A model generated the notes under the pieces. The model saw nothing but the letters and a program-made list of their open reading frames with translations. It did no database searches and was not told the DNA's origin. 5,468 nucleotides of DNA from DATDOY01 sp035293045 (GTDB lineage Bacteria > Actinomycetota > Acidimicrobiia > IMCC26256 > JACPCJ01): contig DATDOY010000026.1 of assembly GCA_035293045.1 (NCBI GenBank), positions 1 through 5,468 on the forward strand, read 5' to 3'. Shown one piece after another: positions 1 to 5,385 of this stretch (positions are counted from its first letter, which is position 1; each line of letters begins with the position of its first letter). The translations under genes were made by a program, and so were the position numbers.

Positions 1-830
1 CCCGCCGGCAGGGGCGGCGCGCCGACGGCATGACGGTCGTGGGGCGTCACCACCCAATAGCCGGAGCCGGTCGGGGCTGCCGCCAACGCCAGCGCACCCT
101 CCCCGGGGAGGATGCTCGCCGACCCGTGGTCCGGGGCGAGGCCGTATGAGCGAACCCTCCCGTCGGAGGTGAGGACCCGGTAGCCATCGCCGCGGGCGGT
201 GGCGGCGAACCCGACTACCGGTTCGGTGATGGCCTCGGAGGCTGGAGCACCGAAGAACCTGGCGTCGCCGAAGGTGTAGACGCCACCGCGGTCGTCGACG
301 AGCCAGTAGCCGAGTCCGGTGGGGGTGGCGGCGAGCGCCATGATCCGCACAGGCCCGACGAGACCGGCCCCCTGGAGTCCGGGAATAGACCCGAAGAACC
401 CGGCGTCGCCGAAGGTGTAGACGCCACCGCGGTCGTCGACGAGCCAGTAGCCGAGTCCGGTGGGGGTGGCGGCGAGCGCCACGATGACGGCCGCGGCATC
501 GATGTGTAGGCCCGCGTCGCGGAGCGTCGACATCGACCCGAAGAAGCCGGCATCACCGAAGGTGTAGACGTTGCCGTCGGCGAGCAGAAGCCAGTAGCCG
601 AGTCCGGTGGGGGTGGAGGCCATCCCGACGGGCGTGGCGTCGCTCACCGCCACCCCGCTTGCGCTCAGGGTGTCGAGCGAACCGACGTGGGGAGCGCCGC
701 CGAAGGCCTGGATGTGGTCGCCGGCCGCTTGGGCAGAGGCGGACGGGGTCGCGATGGTGACGCTGGCGCACGCCAAGGCGACGAGCAGCAGCCAGACGGC
801 GAGGCGAGAGGGACGCGCGTCCAGCTCCAT
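1..830 (-). CDS. Exported repeat protein with GYWLVDDRGGVYTFGDA-type units (3' end outside window)
   Basis: The frame opens at an ATG (830-828) and stays open to the left edge, giving 276 residues without a stop; an in-frame TAA at 845-843 limits the start. Residues 1-33 look like a signal peptide: R6/R9, a hydrophobic core (LAVWLLLVALA, 10-20) and a possible ASA|Q cleavage after residue 33. After that, units of about 47-49 residues recur with the consensus ATPTGLGYWLVDDRGGVYTFGDAGFFGS. The clearest copies are at about 68-100, 118-148 and 165-195, with a degenerate copy at 207-236, another beginning near 250 and a half unit at 41-52. Proteins with this Gly/Tyr/Trp...FGDA repeat are known as exported, mostly uncharacterised proteins of Actinomycetota; a beta-propeller-like or cell-surface structural role is an inference. 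No catalytic domain is visible in the part present, and one may lie beyond the edge. No good Shine-Dalgarno sequence precedes the ATG, so the exact start is the least certain point. Confidence 0.85.
   Translation of the reverse strand, partial: MELDARPSRLAVWLLLVALACASVTIATPSASAQAAGDHIQAFGGAPHVGSLDTLSASGVAVSDATPVGMASTPTGLGYWLLLADGNVYTFGDAGFFGSMSTLRDAGLHIDAAAVIVALAATPTGLGYWLVDDRGGVYTFGDAGFFGSIPGLQGAGLVGPVRIMALAATPTGLGYWLVDDRGGVYTFGDARFFGAPASEAITEPVVGFAATARGDGYRVLTSDGRVRSYGLAPDHGSASILPGEGALALAAAPTGSGYWVVTPHDRHAVGAPPLPA
251..485. repeat. Near-identical 94-bp direct repeat inside the exported repeat protein gene
   Basis: Positions 251-344 and 392-485 match with only two differences in 94 bases (260/401 and 341/482, both T versus C). 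The core 261-340 / 402-481 is identical over 80 bases. The offset is 141 bp (47 codons), so the frame is kept. A third, more diverged copy begins near 539, 147 bp (49 codons) further on. Synonymous positions are as conserved as the rest, which points to recent duplication or gene conversion rather than selection on protein alone. Confidence 0.95.
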
Positions 831-930
831 GCGACGGCGAGGTTAGGCGGAGGCCGGACCCGTCGTCGGGACCCTGAACCGACCGTCGATGCCACAGGGA
901 CGACGAACGAGGATCGACCGGCTCCAGTGC

Positions 931-1767
931 TCACGCATGGATCTGGCGCAAGTCGACCGCGTACCGCCGGTAGTGGTCGGTCATCGCGGCCATCAGCTCG
1001 AGAAGCACCTGGCCGCCGCGCTCGCGAACCCCTGCGAGGGCGGAATCGTCGAGGACCCGCTCTTTGAGTTCGAGTGCCACGGAGTGGATCTCGATGGCAT
1101 CCGACGGGCTGGCGTTGAGCACCCCGAGCCTTCGTGCCACCTCTTCAATCTGCTCGATGCAACGAGGAGGGAGGGATCCGGGGGCGCCTGTGACGGCTGT
1201 GTCGAGAACCTCTCCGTATCGCCGCACGAGGGAGCGGAACAGTTCGCGCGACGACTGGCGCAGCGTTGCGTTGGCGAAGACCTCGGGTCCCCCTCGGAGG
1301 TCGCCCACGGTTCCCCATCCACCAAGGTTCTCCCGGTCCTGCTCGCGAAGCTCGCGGACGTGGCGACGTTGCAGCTCGTTCACGAGGGCCTGTCGCTCGA
1401 CGGCATATCGCAGGGCGCGGGCGAGGATCTCCCCATTGAGCGGGGCCTTGGGCAGATAGTCCTGGGCGCCGGCCCGAATTGCTCGTGGGCCCTCGTCGTC
1501 GGGTCGGACCGTGAGGACGACGATGGCGGTCCGGGGAACGTGGGTCCGCAGTACGACCAGCGTGTCAAGGCCTTTGCTATCGGGAAGGTTGAGGTCCAAC
1601 AGGATGACCGAGGGGGACCGGCGCCGGAGCCACTCCACCGCGCTCGAGAGTCGATCGACGCGATCGATCAAGAAGCGATCCGTCGAGGCCCCGAGGAGCA
1701 CCTCTTGGATGAGGCGGACATCGTCGGGATTGTCCTCGACCAGCAGGACGGACTGAGGGTCCTGCAT
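931..1767 (-). CDS. Response regulator: receiver domain plus helical C-terminal domain
   Basis: This 278-residue protein has a complete CheY-like receiver domain at about residues 5-122. It shows the acidic pair E11/D12, phospho-acceptor D58 in VILLDLNLP, the switch threonine T86 in VVLT and the conserved lysine K107 in YLPKAP. The spacing is canonical. Residues about 118-145 are charged and helical, probably a coiled-coil linker. Residues about 165-275 form a second, alpha-helical domain (RYGEVLDTA, AIEIHSVALELKERV, GGQVLLELMAAMTDHYRRY) with no helix-turn-helix, GGDEF, EAL or phosphatase motif. The pattern recalls the four-helix KaiA C-terminal/RsbU N-terminal type of partner-binding domain, but that is a weak resemblance by eye. 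The ATG is supported by GGGGGGAG eight bases upstream. The gene is divergent from the histidine kinase at 1927, so the kinase is the obvious candidate phospho-donor. Its role is probably to pass phosphorylation state to a protein partner rather than to DNA. Confidence 0.9.
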   Translation of the reverse strand: MQDPQSVLLVEDNPDDVRLIQEVLLGASTDRFLIDRVDRLSSAVEWLRRRSPSVILLDLNLPDSKGLDTLVVLRTHVPRTAIVVLTVRPDDEGPRAIRAGAQDYLPKAPLNGEILARALRYAVERQALVNELQRRHVRELREQDRENLGGWGTVGDLRGGPEVFANATLRQSSRELFRSLVRRYGEVLDTAVTGAPGSLPPRCIEQIEEVARRLGVLNASPSDAIEIHSVALELKERVLDDSALAGVRERGGQVLLELMAAMTDHYRRYAVDLRQIHA

Positions 1768-1775
1768 CGTGAGTT

Positions 1776-1783
1776 CTCCCCCC
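1776..1783 (-). promoter_or_regulatory. Ribosome binding site of the divergent response regulator
   Basis: On the minus strand GGGGGGAG ends eight bases before the ATG at 1767. It is one of the two strong Shine-Dalgarno sequences in the window and fixes the start of the response regulator. Confidence 0.75.
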
Positions 1784-1916
1784 GGAGTATGGAATGAGGT
1801 GTCCGCTGATCGTCGATGATCCCCCCACCAATGGCAAGCAAAACGCGCTCAACGTGGCAACAACACCACGATTCGCACCGGTTGGGGGACGTATGCTCAC
1901 CGCGAGACCGCCACGC

Positions 1917-1924
1917 AGGGGGAG
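1917..1924 (+). promoter_or_regulatory. Ribosome binding site deciding the histidine kinase start
   Basis: AGGGGGAG lies just ahead of the ATG at 1927. The same frame is open back to an ATG at 1816, but that start has no comparable site and would add 37 residues with no domain character, so 1927 is preferred. Confidence 0.75.
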
Positions 1925-1926
1925 CG

Positions 1927-3528
1927 ATGCCCGACGCGAACTCGCCGGCTTCTGGCCCGTTTTTCCAGGCGCTCTTTGAGTCGGCACCCGGGTTGTATCT
2001 CGTCCTCGACCCCGATCTGCGTATCGTCGCCGTGAGCAACGCGTACCTGCACGCCACCATGACCCGTCGTGAAGACATCCTCGGGCAGGGGATTTTCGCC
2101 GTCTTCCCGGACAACCCCGATGACCCGGAGGCGACCGGCGAGGCGAACCTACGCGCCTCGCTCCAGCGCGTTCTCGACACGGGCGCCCCGGACGCCATGG
2201 CCGTGCAGAAGTACGACATCCGGCAACCCGAGAACGAGGGTGGTCGCTTCGAGGTTCGGTACTGGAGTCCCGTGAATTCGCCGGTCCTCGGAACCGACGG
2301 GGATGTCAGGTACATCATCCACCGGGTCGAGGACGTCACCGAGTTCGTCCGCCTGCGCGACGAGGGGAGCGAACGCGCGCTCGCCACCGCGGAATTGCGT
2401 CAGCGGGCGGAGGCGATGGAGGCGGAGGTGTTCCTCCGGGGCCAGGAACTCCAGGAGGCAAACGCGCGGCTGCGAGAGGCGGGGGAGGTGCGCGCGGCCG
2501 CCGAAGCGCAAACCCGAGCCATCCTCGAGAGCATTGGCGACGCCTTCGTGGCCGTCGACCGCGAGTGGCGCCTTGTCTACGCGAACGAGCGGGCACGGTC
2601 GCTTGCCCTGTCGACCGAGTCGCTCCTCGGATCGACGTTGTGGACGTCGTATCCAGACCTGGCGGACCCGACGTCCAAGGCGCGATACGAGGAGGCCATG
2701 GCGGCGAGCACGCCGACGAGCTTCGAGGTTGAGACGTCTGCGCGAGGGTGGCTCGAGGTTCGCGCCTACCCGACCCGCGACGGGTTCTCGCTGTTCTTCT
2801 CGGACATCACCGAACGGAAGCAGATGGAGGCTGACCTCGAGGACGCCAACCGCGAGCTGGAGACCTTTTCCTACAGCGTGTCCCACGACCTCCGCGCACC
2901 ACTGCGGGCCATTGACGGGTTTGCCGACCTGCTGGTGAACCGTCATCTCGACGGCCTCGCTCCCGAGGCGGTCGAGTTCCTCGGCCTCATCCGCGACGCT
3001 GCGAAGCGAATGAGTCTGCTCATCGACGACCTTCTCGAGTTCTCGCGACTCGGACGGCACGACCTCCAGCGGAGCCCGTGCGACGTCCGAGCGCTCGTCG
3101 ACGAGGCGATCGCCATCGTCCAGCCGCCGGGCGCGCCTGGGATCGTTGACTTCATCGTCCATGACCTGCCCTACTGCGAAGCGGACGTCCCTCTCGTGCG
3201 CCAGGTCTTCGTCAACCTGCTGTCGAACGCCGTCAAGTTCACCCGGAGAGCGCCAACAGCTCGCGTCGAGGTTGGCGCCCGAGTCTCCGGGTCGCCTCAA
3301 GATCCGGTCTACTTCGTCCGCGACAACGGAATTGGGTTCGACATGACCTACGTCGAACGCATCTTCGGAGTCTTCGAGCGCCTCCACGTCCAGGAGGAAT
3401 ACGAGGGGACCGGAGTCGGCCTCGCGACGGTCCGGCGGGTCGTCGAGCGCCACGGCGGCCGCGTCTGGGCGGAAAGCGCGCCCGACGCCGGCGCCACGTT
3501 CTTCTTCACCCTGGGCGGGTCGGAGTGA
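1927..3528 (+). CDS. Soluble two-PAS sensor histidine kinase
   Basis: The product is 533 residues with no signal peptide or transmembrane segment, hence a cytosolic sensor kinase. PAS domain 1 is at about 13-145 (FESAPGLYLVLDPDLRIVAVSNAYL through YIIHRVEDVTEF). A coiled coil follows at about 146-195 (ELRQRAEAMEAEV...ELQEANARL). PAS domain 2 is at about 196-297 (ILESIGDAFVAVDREW to FFSDITERKQME). The dimerisation/phospho-acceptor domain is at about 305-375, with H320 in SYSVSHDLRAPLRAIDGF. The ATPase domain is at about 415-530, with the N box (N430-N434, NLLSNAVKFT), G1 (D466-N-G-I-G), F box (FGVFERL) and G2 (GTGVGLA, 494-500). All catalytic motifs are intact, so it should autophosphorylate H320 and pass phosphate to a receiver aspartate. 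The HisKA type resembles that of bacterial phytochromes, which pair with Rcp1-like receivers such as the next gene, but no GAF or PHY domain is present. No heme- or flavin-binding signature is obvious, so the stimulus is unknown. Confidence 0.95.
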   Translation: MPDANSPASGPFFQALFESAPGLYLVLDPDLRIVAVSNAYLHATMTRREDILGQGIFAVFPDNPDDPEATGEANLRASLQRVLDTGAPDAMAVQKYDIRQPENEGGRFEVRYWSPVNSPVLGTDGDVRYIIHRVEDVTEFVRLRDEGSERALATAELRQRAEAMEAEVFLRGQELQEANARLREAGEVRAAAEAQTRAILESIGDAFVAVDREWRLVYANERARSLALSTESLLGSTLWTSYPDLADPTSKARYEEAMAASTPTSFEVETSARGWLEVRAYPTRDGFSLFFSDITERKQMEADLEDANRELETFSYSVSHDLRAPLRAIDGFADLLVNRHLDGLAPEAVEFLGLIRDAAKRMSLLIDDLLEFSRLGRHDLQRSPCDVRALVDEAIAIVQPPGAPGIVDFIVHDLPYCEADVPLVRQVFVNLLSNAVKFTRRAPTARVEVGARVSGSPQDPVYFVRDNGIGFDMTYVERIFGVFERLHVQEEYEGTGVGLATVRRVVERHGGRVWAESAPDAGATFFFTLGGSE

Positions 3529-4103
3529 ACACTGGCCCGGTCGAGATCCTCTTTGTCGAGGATGACCCTGCGGACGTTCGTCTGACGCTTGAGAGTTTCG
3601 GCGACAACCACCTGGCCAACCGGGTCCACGTCGCTCGGGATGGGGCGGAGGCCCTCGAGTACATCTTCTGTACCGGCCGATACGCCGACCGTCAGATCGC
3701 CGATGTTCCCAAGCTCATCCTGCTCGACCTCAAGCTGCCCCTCGTCAACGGTCTCGACGTGCTCGAGGCAATCAAGCGAGACGCTCGCACCCGGGCCATC
3801 CCGGTGGTGGTCCTAACCTCGTCCCGGGAGAATCCGGATATCCAACGGGCATACCAGCTCGGGGTCAACAGCTACATCGTCAAGCCCGTGAACTTCGAAC
3901 AGTTCCGAAAGGCGGTCCTCACGGTCGGGTTGTACTGGGCCGTCATGAACGAACCGCCCGGCCTGACCACGGGACCTGAGGATCCTCATGCAGTGCTCGC
4001 CGTCGGGGGATCCAGCAATCGTGGGCCACTTGACATAACGAGGATTATGGGCGGTCGCTCCAAGGGGGCGCCTGCGGCGCCATGCGTGGCCCACCGCCCA
4101 TAA
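3525..4103 (+). CDS. Rcp1-like single-domain response regulator with a tail read from the repeat array
   Basis: The GTG start overlaps the kinase stop as GTGA (3525-3528), so the two are translationally coupled and this is the kinase's cognate receiver by context. The protein has 192 residues. The receiver domain spans about 5-145: E12/D13/D14 acidic pocket, phospho-acceptor D68 in LILLDLKLP, T98 in VVLTSS and K120 in YIVKPVNF. The insertion between beta-2 and beta-3 (YIFCTGRYADRQIADVPK) is typical of the Rcp1 family of small receivers partnered with phytochrome-type kinases. These usually end at about 145-150 residues and have no output domain. Here the frame continues: residues 171-192 are translated from the palindromic repeats beginning at 4034, and the TAA lies inside one inverted-repeat arm. 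The ancestral C-terminus was probably shorter and was extended when the repeat inserted. The tail is unlikely to be needed for phosphotransfer. Confidence 0.92.
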   Translation: MNTGPVEILFVEDDPADVRLTLESFGDNHLANRVHVARDGAEALEYIFCTGRYADRQIADVPKLILLDLKLPLVNGLDVLEAIKRDARTRAIPVVVLTSSRENPDIQRAYQLGVNSYIVKPVNFEQFRKAVLTVGLYWAVMNEPPGLTTGPEDPHAVLAVGGSSNRGPLDITRIMGGRSKGAPAAPCVAHRP

Positions 4104-4181
4104 TCCCGCTGGGTTATGGATCGGCGGCCCTGGCGGGAGCCTTCGGGCTACGGGAGCCCCTTCGCCCATAACTCGGCGGGC
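4060..4181. repeat. Repeat unit 1 of the palindromic array (122 bp)
   Basis: It begins CCAAGGGGGCGCC. It carries the GGCGCC hairpin (4067-4081), the palindromic junction (4098-4119), a GCCTTCGGGC hairpin near 4139-4148 and an inverted CCATAA half-site at 4166-4171. Its first 44 bases encode the last residues and stop codon of the upstream receiver protein. Confidence 0.88.
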
Positions 4182-4306
4182 CCAAGGGGGCGCCTGCGGC
4201 GCCGTGCGGGACCCACCCCGCCCATAATCCCGCCGGGTTATGGATCGGCGGCCCTGGCGGGAGCCCTTCGGGCTACGGGAGCCCCTTCGCCCATAACCCG
4301 GCGAAT
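4182..4306. repeat. Repeat unit 2 of the palindromic array (125 bp)
   Basis: Same order of elements as unit 1, with three extra bases (two C/G bases near 4216-4219 and one C in the GCCC-TTC-GGGC hairpin) and a few substitutions. Several of the differences improve base pairing: the 13-bp pair 4231-4243/4291-4303 is perfect here but has mismatches in unit 1. Confidence 0.88.
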
Positions 4307-4329
4307 CCAAACGGGGCGCCTGCGGCGCC
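4307..4329. repeat. Truncated third repeat unit
   Basis: CCAAACGGGGCGCC followed by TGCGGCGCC reproduces the first 22 or so bases of units 1 and 2, then similarity ends. It includes the GGCGCC-TGC-GGCGCC hairpin (4315-4329) and marks the right boundary of the array. Confidence 0.8.
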
Positions 4330-4346
4330 AGGGCGCCGGGCGCAGC

Positions 4347-4416
4347 TTTCGTGTGCACTTTCCGTCGTGAAATTGGCCCCGGAGCCGAGAAATCACGACG
4401 GTAAGTGCACAGGAAA
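4347..4416. repeat. 24-bp imperfect inverted repeat between convergent genes
   Basis: Arms 4347-4370 and 4393-4416 are reverse complements at 22 of 24 positions (core GTGCACTT-CCGTCGTGA), separated by 22 bases. The composition is less G+C-rich than its surroundings and differs from the adjacent array, so this is a separate element. As RNA it would form a long stem-loop from either strand and could act as a bidirectional terminator for the receiver and Nudix transcripts, although there is no U tract. It could equally be a small non-autonomous mobile element. Confidence 0.85.
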
Positions 4417-4438
4417 CCGAGAACGCCCGCCTTGCCGT

Positions 4439-4458
4439 GCCGCCTGGGTGCAGGCGGC
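4439..4458 (-). terminator. Candidate hairpin terminator after the Nudix gene
   Basis: GCCGCCT and AGGCGGC form a perfect 7-bp stem with a 6-base loop, beginning one base beyond the Nudix stop codon in the minus-strand transcript. No U run follows, as is common in high-G+C bacteria, so termination is plausible but not proven. Confidence 0.5.
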
Positions 4459-4459
4459 G

Positions 4460-4882
4460 CTAGATCTCGAAGGTGCGGGTGGCGTCGATGATGCCCGTGT
4501 CCATCAGGAAGTCGAGCAGGCCGTCGACGAGATCGAGACCGTCGAGTTGGTCGGGCGTGAACCAGCCGGCCCGGTCGGCGTCCGTGTGTGGGACCGGGTC
4601 GACCGACGGGTCGGCGGGAATGGCGCCAAAGTCGAGGATGACGTAATGGAAACCGCCGCCCGGGTCGATGCGCTCGACGAAGCCGAGGAAGCGGTCGACG
4701 ACGACCTCGAGCCCCGTCTCCTCGGCGACCTCGCGCACGACCGCCTCGTGGAGGGTCTCACCCGCCTCCACCCGCCCACCCGGCACCGACCAGCGCCCGC
4801 GGCCTGGTTCCTCGGAGCGCCGGATGAGCAGCAGGCGACCGTCGTGGGTCACGACCGCGCCGACGGCGACCTCGGGCATCAT
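4460..4882 (-). CDS. Nudix hydrolase
   Basis: This is a 140-residue single-domain Nudix protein, normal for the family. The Nudix box is complete and matches GX5EX7REUXEEXGU exactly: G36, E42, R50-E51-V52, E54-E55, G57-L58. R50, E51, E54 and E55 should hold the divalent metals that hydrolyse a nucleoside diphosphate linked to another moiety. The preceding LLLIRRSEEPGRGRWSVPGG strand-turn is typical of MutT-like members. The C-terminal part (TDADRAGWFTPDQLDGL) has the common W-F substrate-side segment. Specificity (oxidised dNTP, NADH, ADP-ribose or other) cannot be told from sequence. The ATG at 4882 makes an ATGA overlap with the acetyltransferase stop, which decides the start over longer versions of the frame that run back through that gene. 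A second Met codon follows immediately. It is the last gene of a minus-strand operon and ends against a hairpin. Confidence 0.93.
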   Translation of the reverse strand: MMPEVAVGAVVTHDGRLLLIRRSEEPGRGRWSVPGGRVEAGETLHEAVVREVAEETGLEVVVDRFLGFVERIDPGGGFHYVILDFGAIPADPSVDPVPHTDADRAGWFTPDQLDGLDLVDGLLDFLMDTGIIDATRTFEI

Positions 4883-5376
4883 TCGGACGGGCTCGCCTCG
4901 GGGGCGTCGTCCGTCAGTCGTTTGTGGACGACGATGCCGCGGGACACGAAGCCGTGTTCCTCGAAGAAGTTCTTGGTCTCGCGCTGACCGGGGAGAGCCC
5001 AGGAGTCCACGCCGATGCAGCCGAGGGCGCGGAAGTGGTCGACGAGGTTGTTGGCCATCTCCTCCCCCACGCCGATGGCCCGAGCGCCGGGCTCTACGCA
5101 AATGTCCGAGATGATCCCGAGGAGACCCCCGTCATGCAGGACGTCGGTTTCGCCGACGGCGAATCCCATGACCGTGCCGTCGATCGTCCCGACGAGGACG
5201 CGCACGCCGGCATCATCGAAGAGAGCGCCATACGACGCCTCGAGCGGTTCGGGTCGACCCTCCCGTAGGGCCCAAACGTCGCCGCCGCGCACCGACCGAA
5301 TCTCCTCGCGCATGGCGCGGGCGAGCTCCACGATGCGCGGGAGATCGTCGCGGGTGGCGAGGCGACAGCCCTCCAT
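4879..5376 (-). CDS. GNAT-family N-acetyltransferase
   Basis: The protein has 165 residues, usual for a single GNAT domain. The N-terminal CRLATRDDLPRIVELARAM is the typical strand 1/helix 1 opening. Strand 4 and the acetyl-CoA pyrophosphate loop are seen as IISDICVEPGARAIGVGEEM, where R99-A-I-G102-V-G104 fits the R/Q-X-X-G-X-G/A signature. Residues 124-144 (DSWALPGQRETKNFFEEHGF) form the motif B region, with the N-F-F-E-x-x-G-F ending shared by most family members. It should transfer an acetyl group from acetyl-CoA to an amine; the acceptor is unknown. There is no resistance-enzyme signature. It overlaps the Nudix gene by four bases (ATGA) and starts nine bases after the preceding stop, so it is the middle of an operon. 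The ATG at 5376 has no strong ribosome binding site, in keeping with translational coupling. Confidence 0.9.
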   Translation of the reverse strand: MEGCRLATRDDLPRIVELARAMREEIRSVRGGDVWALREGRPEPLEASYGALFDDAGVRVLVGTIDGTVMGFAVGETDVLHDGGLLGIISDICVEPGARAIGVGEEMANNLVDHFRALGCIGVDSWALPGQRETKNFFEEHGFVSRGIVVHKRLTDDAPEASPSE

Positions 5377-5385
5377 CGAGTGGCG

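Larger units (their letters stand above)
1768..1926. promoter_or_regulatory. Divergent promoter region between response regulator and histidine kinase
   Basis: These 159 bases separate two divergent signalling genes and must contain or border both promoters. No convincing -35/-10 pair can be named. TATGCT at 1892-1897 is a possible -10 for the kinase but lacks a good -35. Two small symmetric sequences could be operators: CGTGG-8-CCACG at 1853-1870, and the imperfect palindrome GATCGTCGATGATC at 1808-1821 (two pairs mismatched). Neither is long enough to be more than a candidate. Confidence 0.5.
4034..4329. repeat. Array of palindrome-rich interspersed repeats (BIME-like)
   Basis: Two full units (about 122 and 125 bp, roughly 90% alike) and a partial third lie head to tail. 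Seven half-sites of TTATGG/CCATAA alternate in orientation: TTATGG at 4045, 4114 and 4238, CCATAA at 4098, 4166, 4222 and 4291; a degenerate CATAA at 4034 marks the left boundary. Perfect 13-bp inverted pairs are 4042-4054 with 4094-4106, and 4231-4243 with 4291-4303. A 14-bp pair with one mismatch is 4167-4180 with 4229-4242. GGCGCCTGCGGCGCC hairpins occur at 4067, 4189 and 4315. Each 22-base junction at 4098-4119 and 4222-4243 is itself almost fully palindromic. The arrangement resembles REP/BIME clusters and sits between convergent genes, the usual location for these. No transposase is adjacent. Confidence 0.9.

Noticed and set aside
807..830. A lipoprotein signal in the exported protein (cysteine at residue 21)
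   Set aside because: The residues before Cys21 are A-L-A, which do not fit the usual L-A/S-G/A-C lipobox; a standard signal peptide with cleavage near ASA-Q fits better.
865..883. A GTCGG...CCGAC hairpin as terminator after the divergent response regulator
   Set aside because: Only five base pairs with a nine-base loop and no U run; too weak to call, and the downstream gene on the same strand may be co-transcribed.
889..1797. A 302-codon open frame on the plus strand opposite the response regulator
   Set aside because: It is longer than the real gene but has no recognisable domain, whereas the minus strand has a complete receiver active site and a strong ribosome binding site. Long antisense frames are expected at this G+C content.
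1816..1926. An upstream ATG extending the kinase by 37 residues
   Set aside because: No ribosome binding site precedes it, the added residues have no PAS character, and it would occupy most of the divergent promoter region. The ATG at 1927 follows AGGGGGAG.
2149..3453. A 434-codon minus-strand open frame opposite the histidine kinase
   Set aside because: Its product is Arg/Asp/Glu/Val-rich without motifs, and the plus strand encodes every kinase motif in order.
4034..4329. The array as a CRISPR locus
   Set aside because: Units are 122-125 bp with no short conserved repeat separating unique spacers; the intervening sequence is repeated too, and there are no cas genes in the window.
3813..4370. 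Open frames on both strands through the palindromic array (plus 4116-4370, minus 3813-4358)
   Set aside because: The predicted peptides merely translate the DNA repeats (Arg/Pro/Gly-rich with recurring segments), and the minus-strand frame runs into the receiver gene. Neither has a start context or domain.
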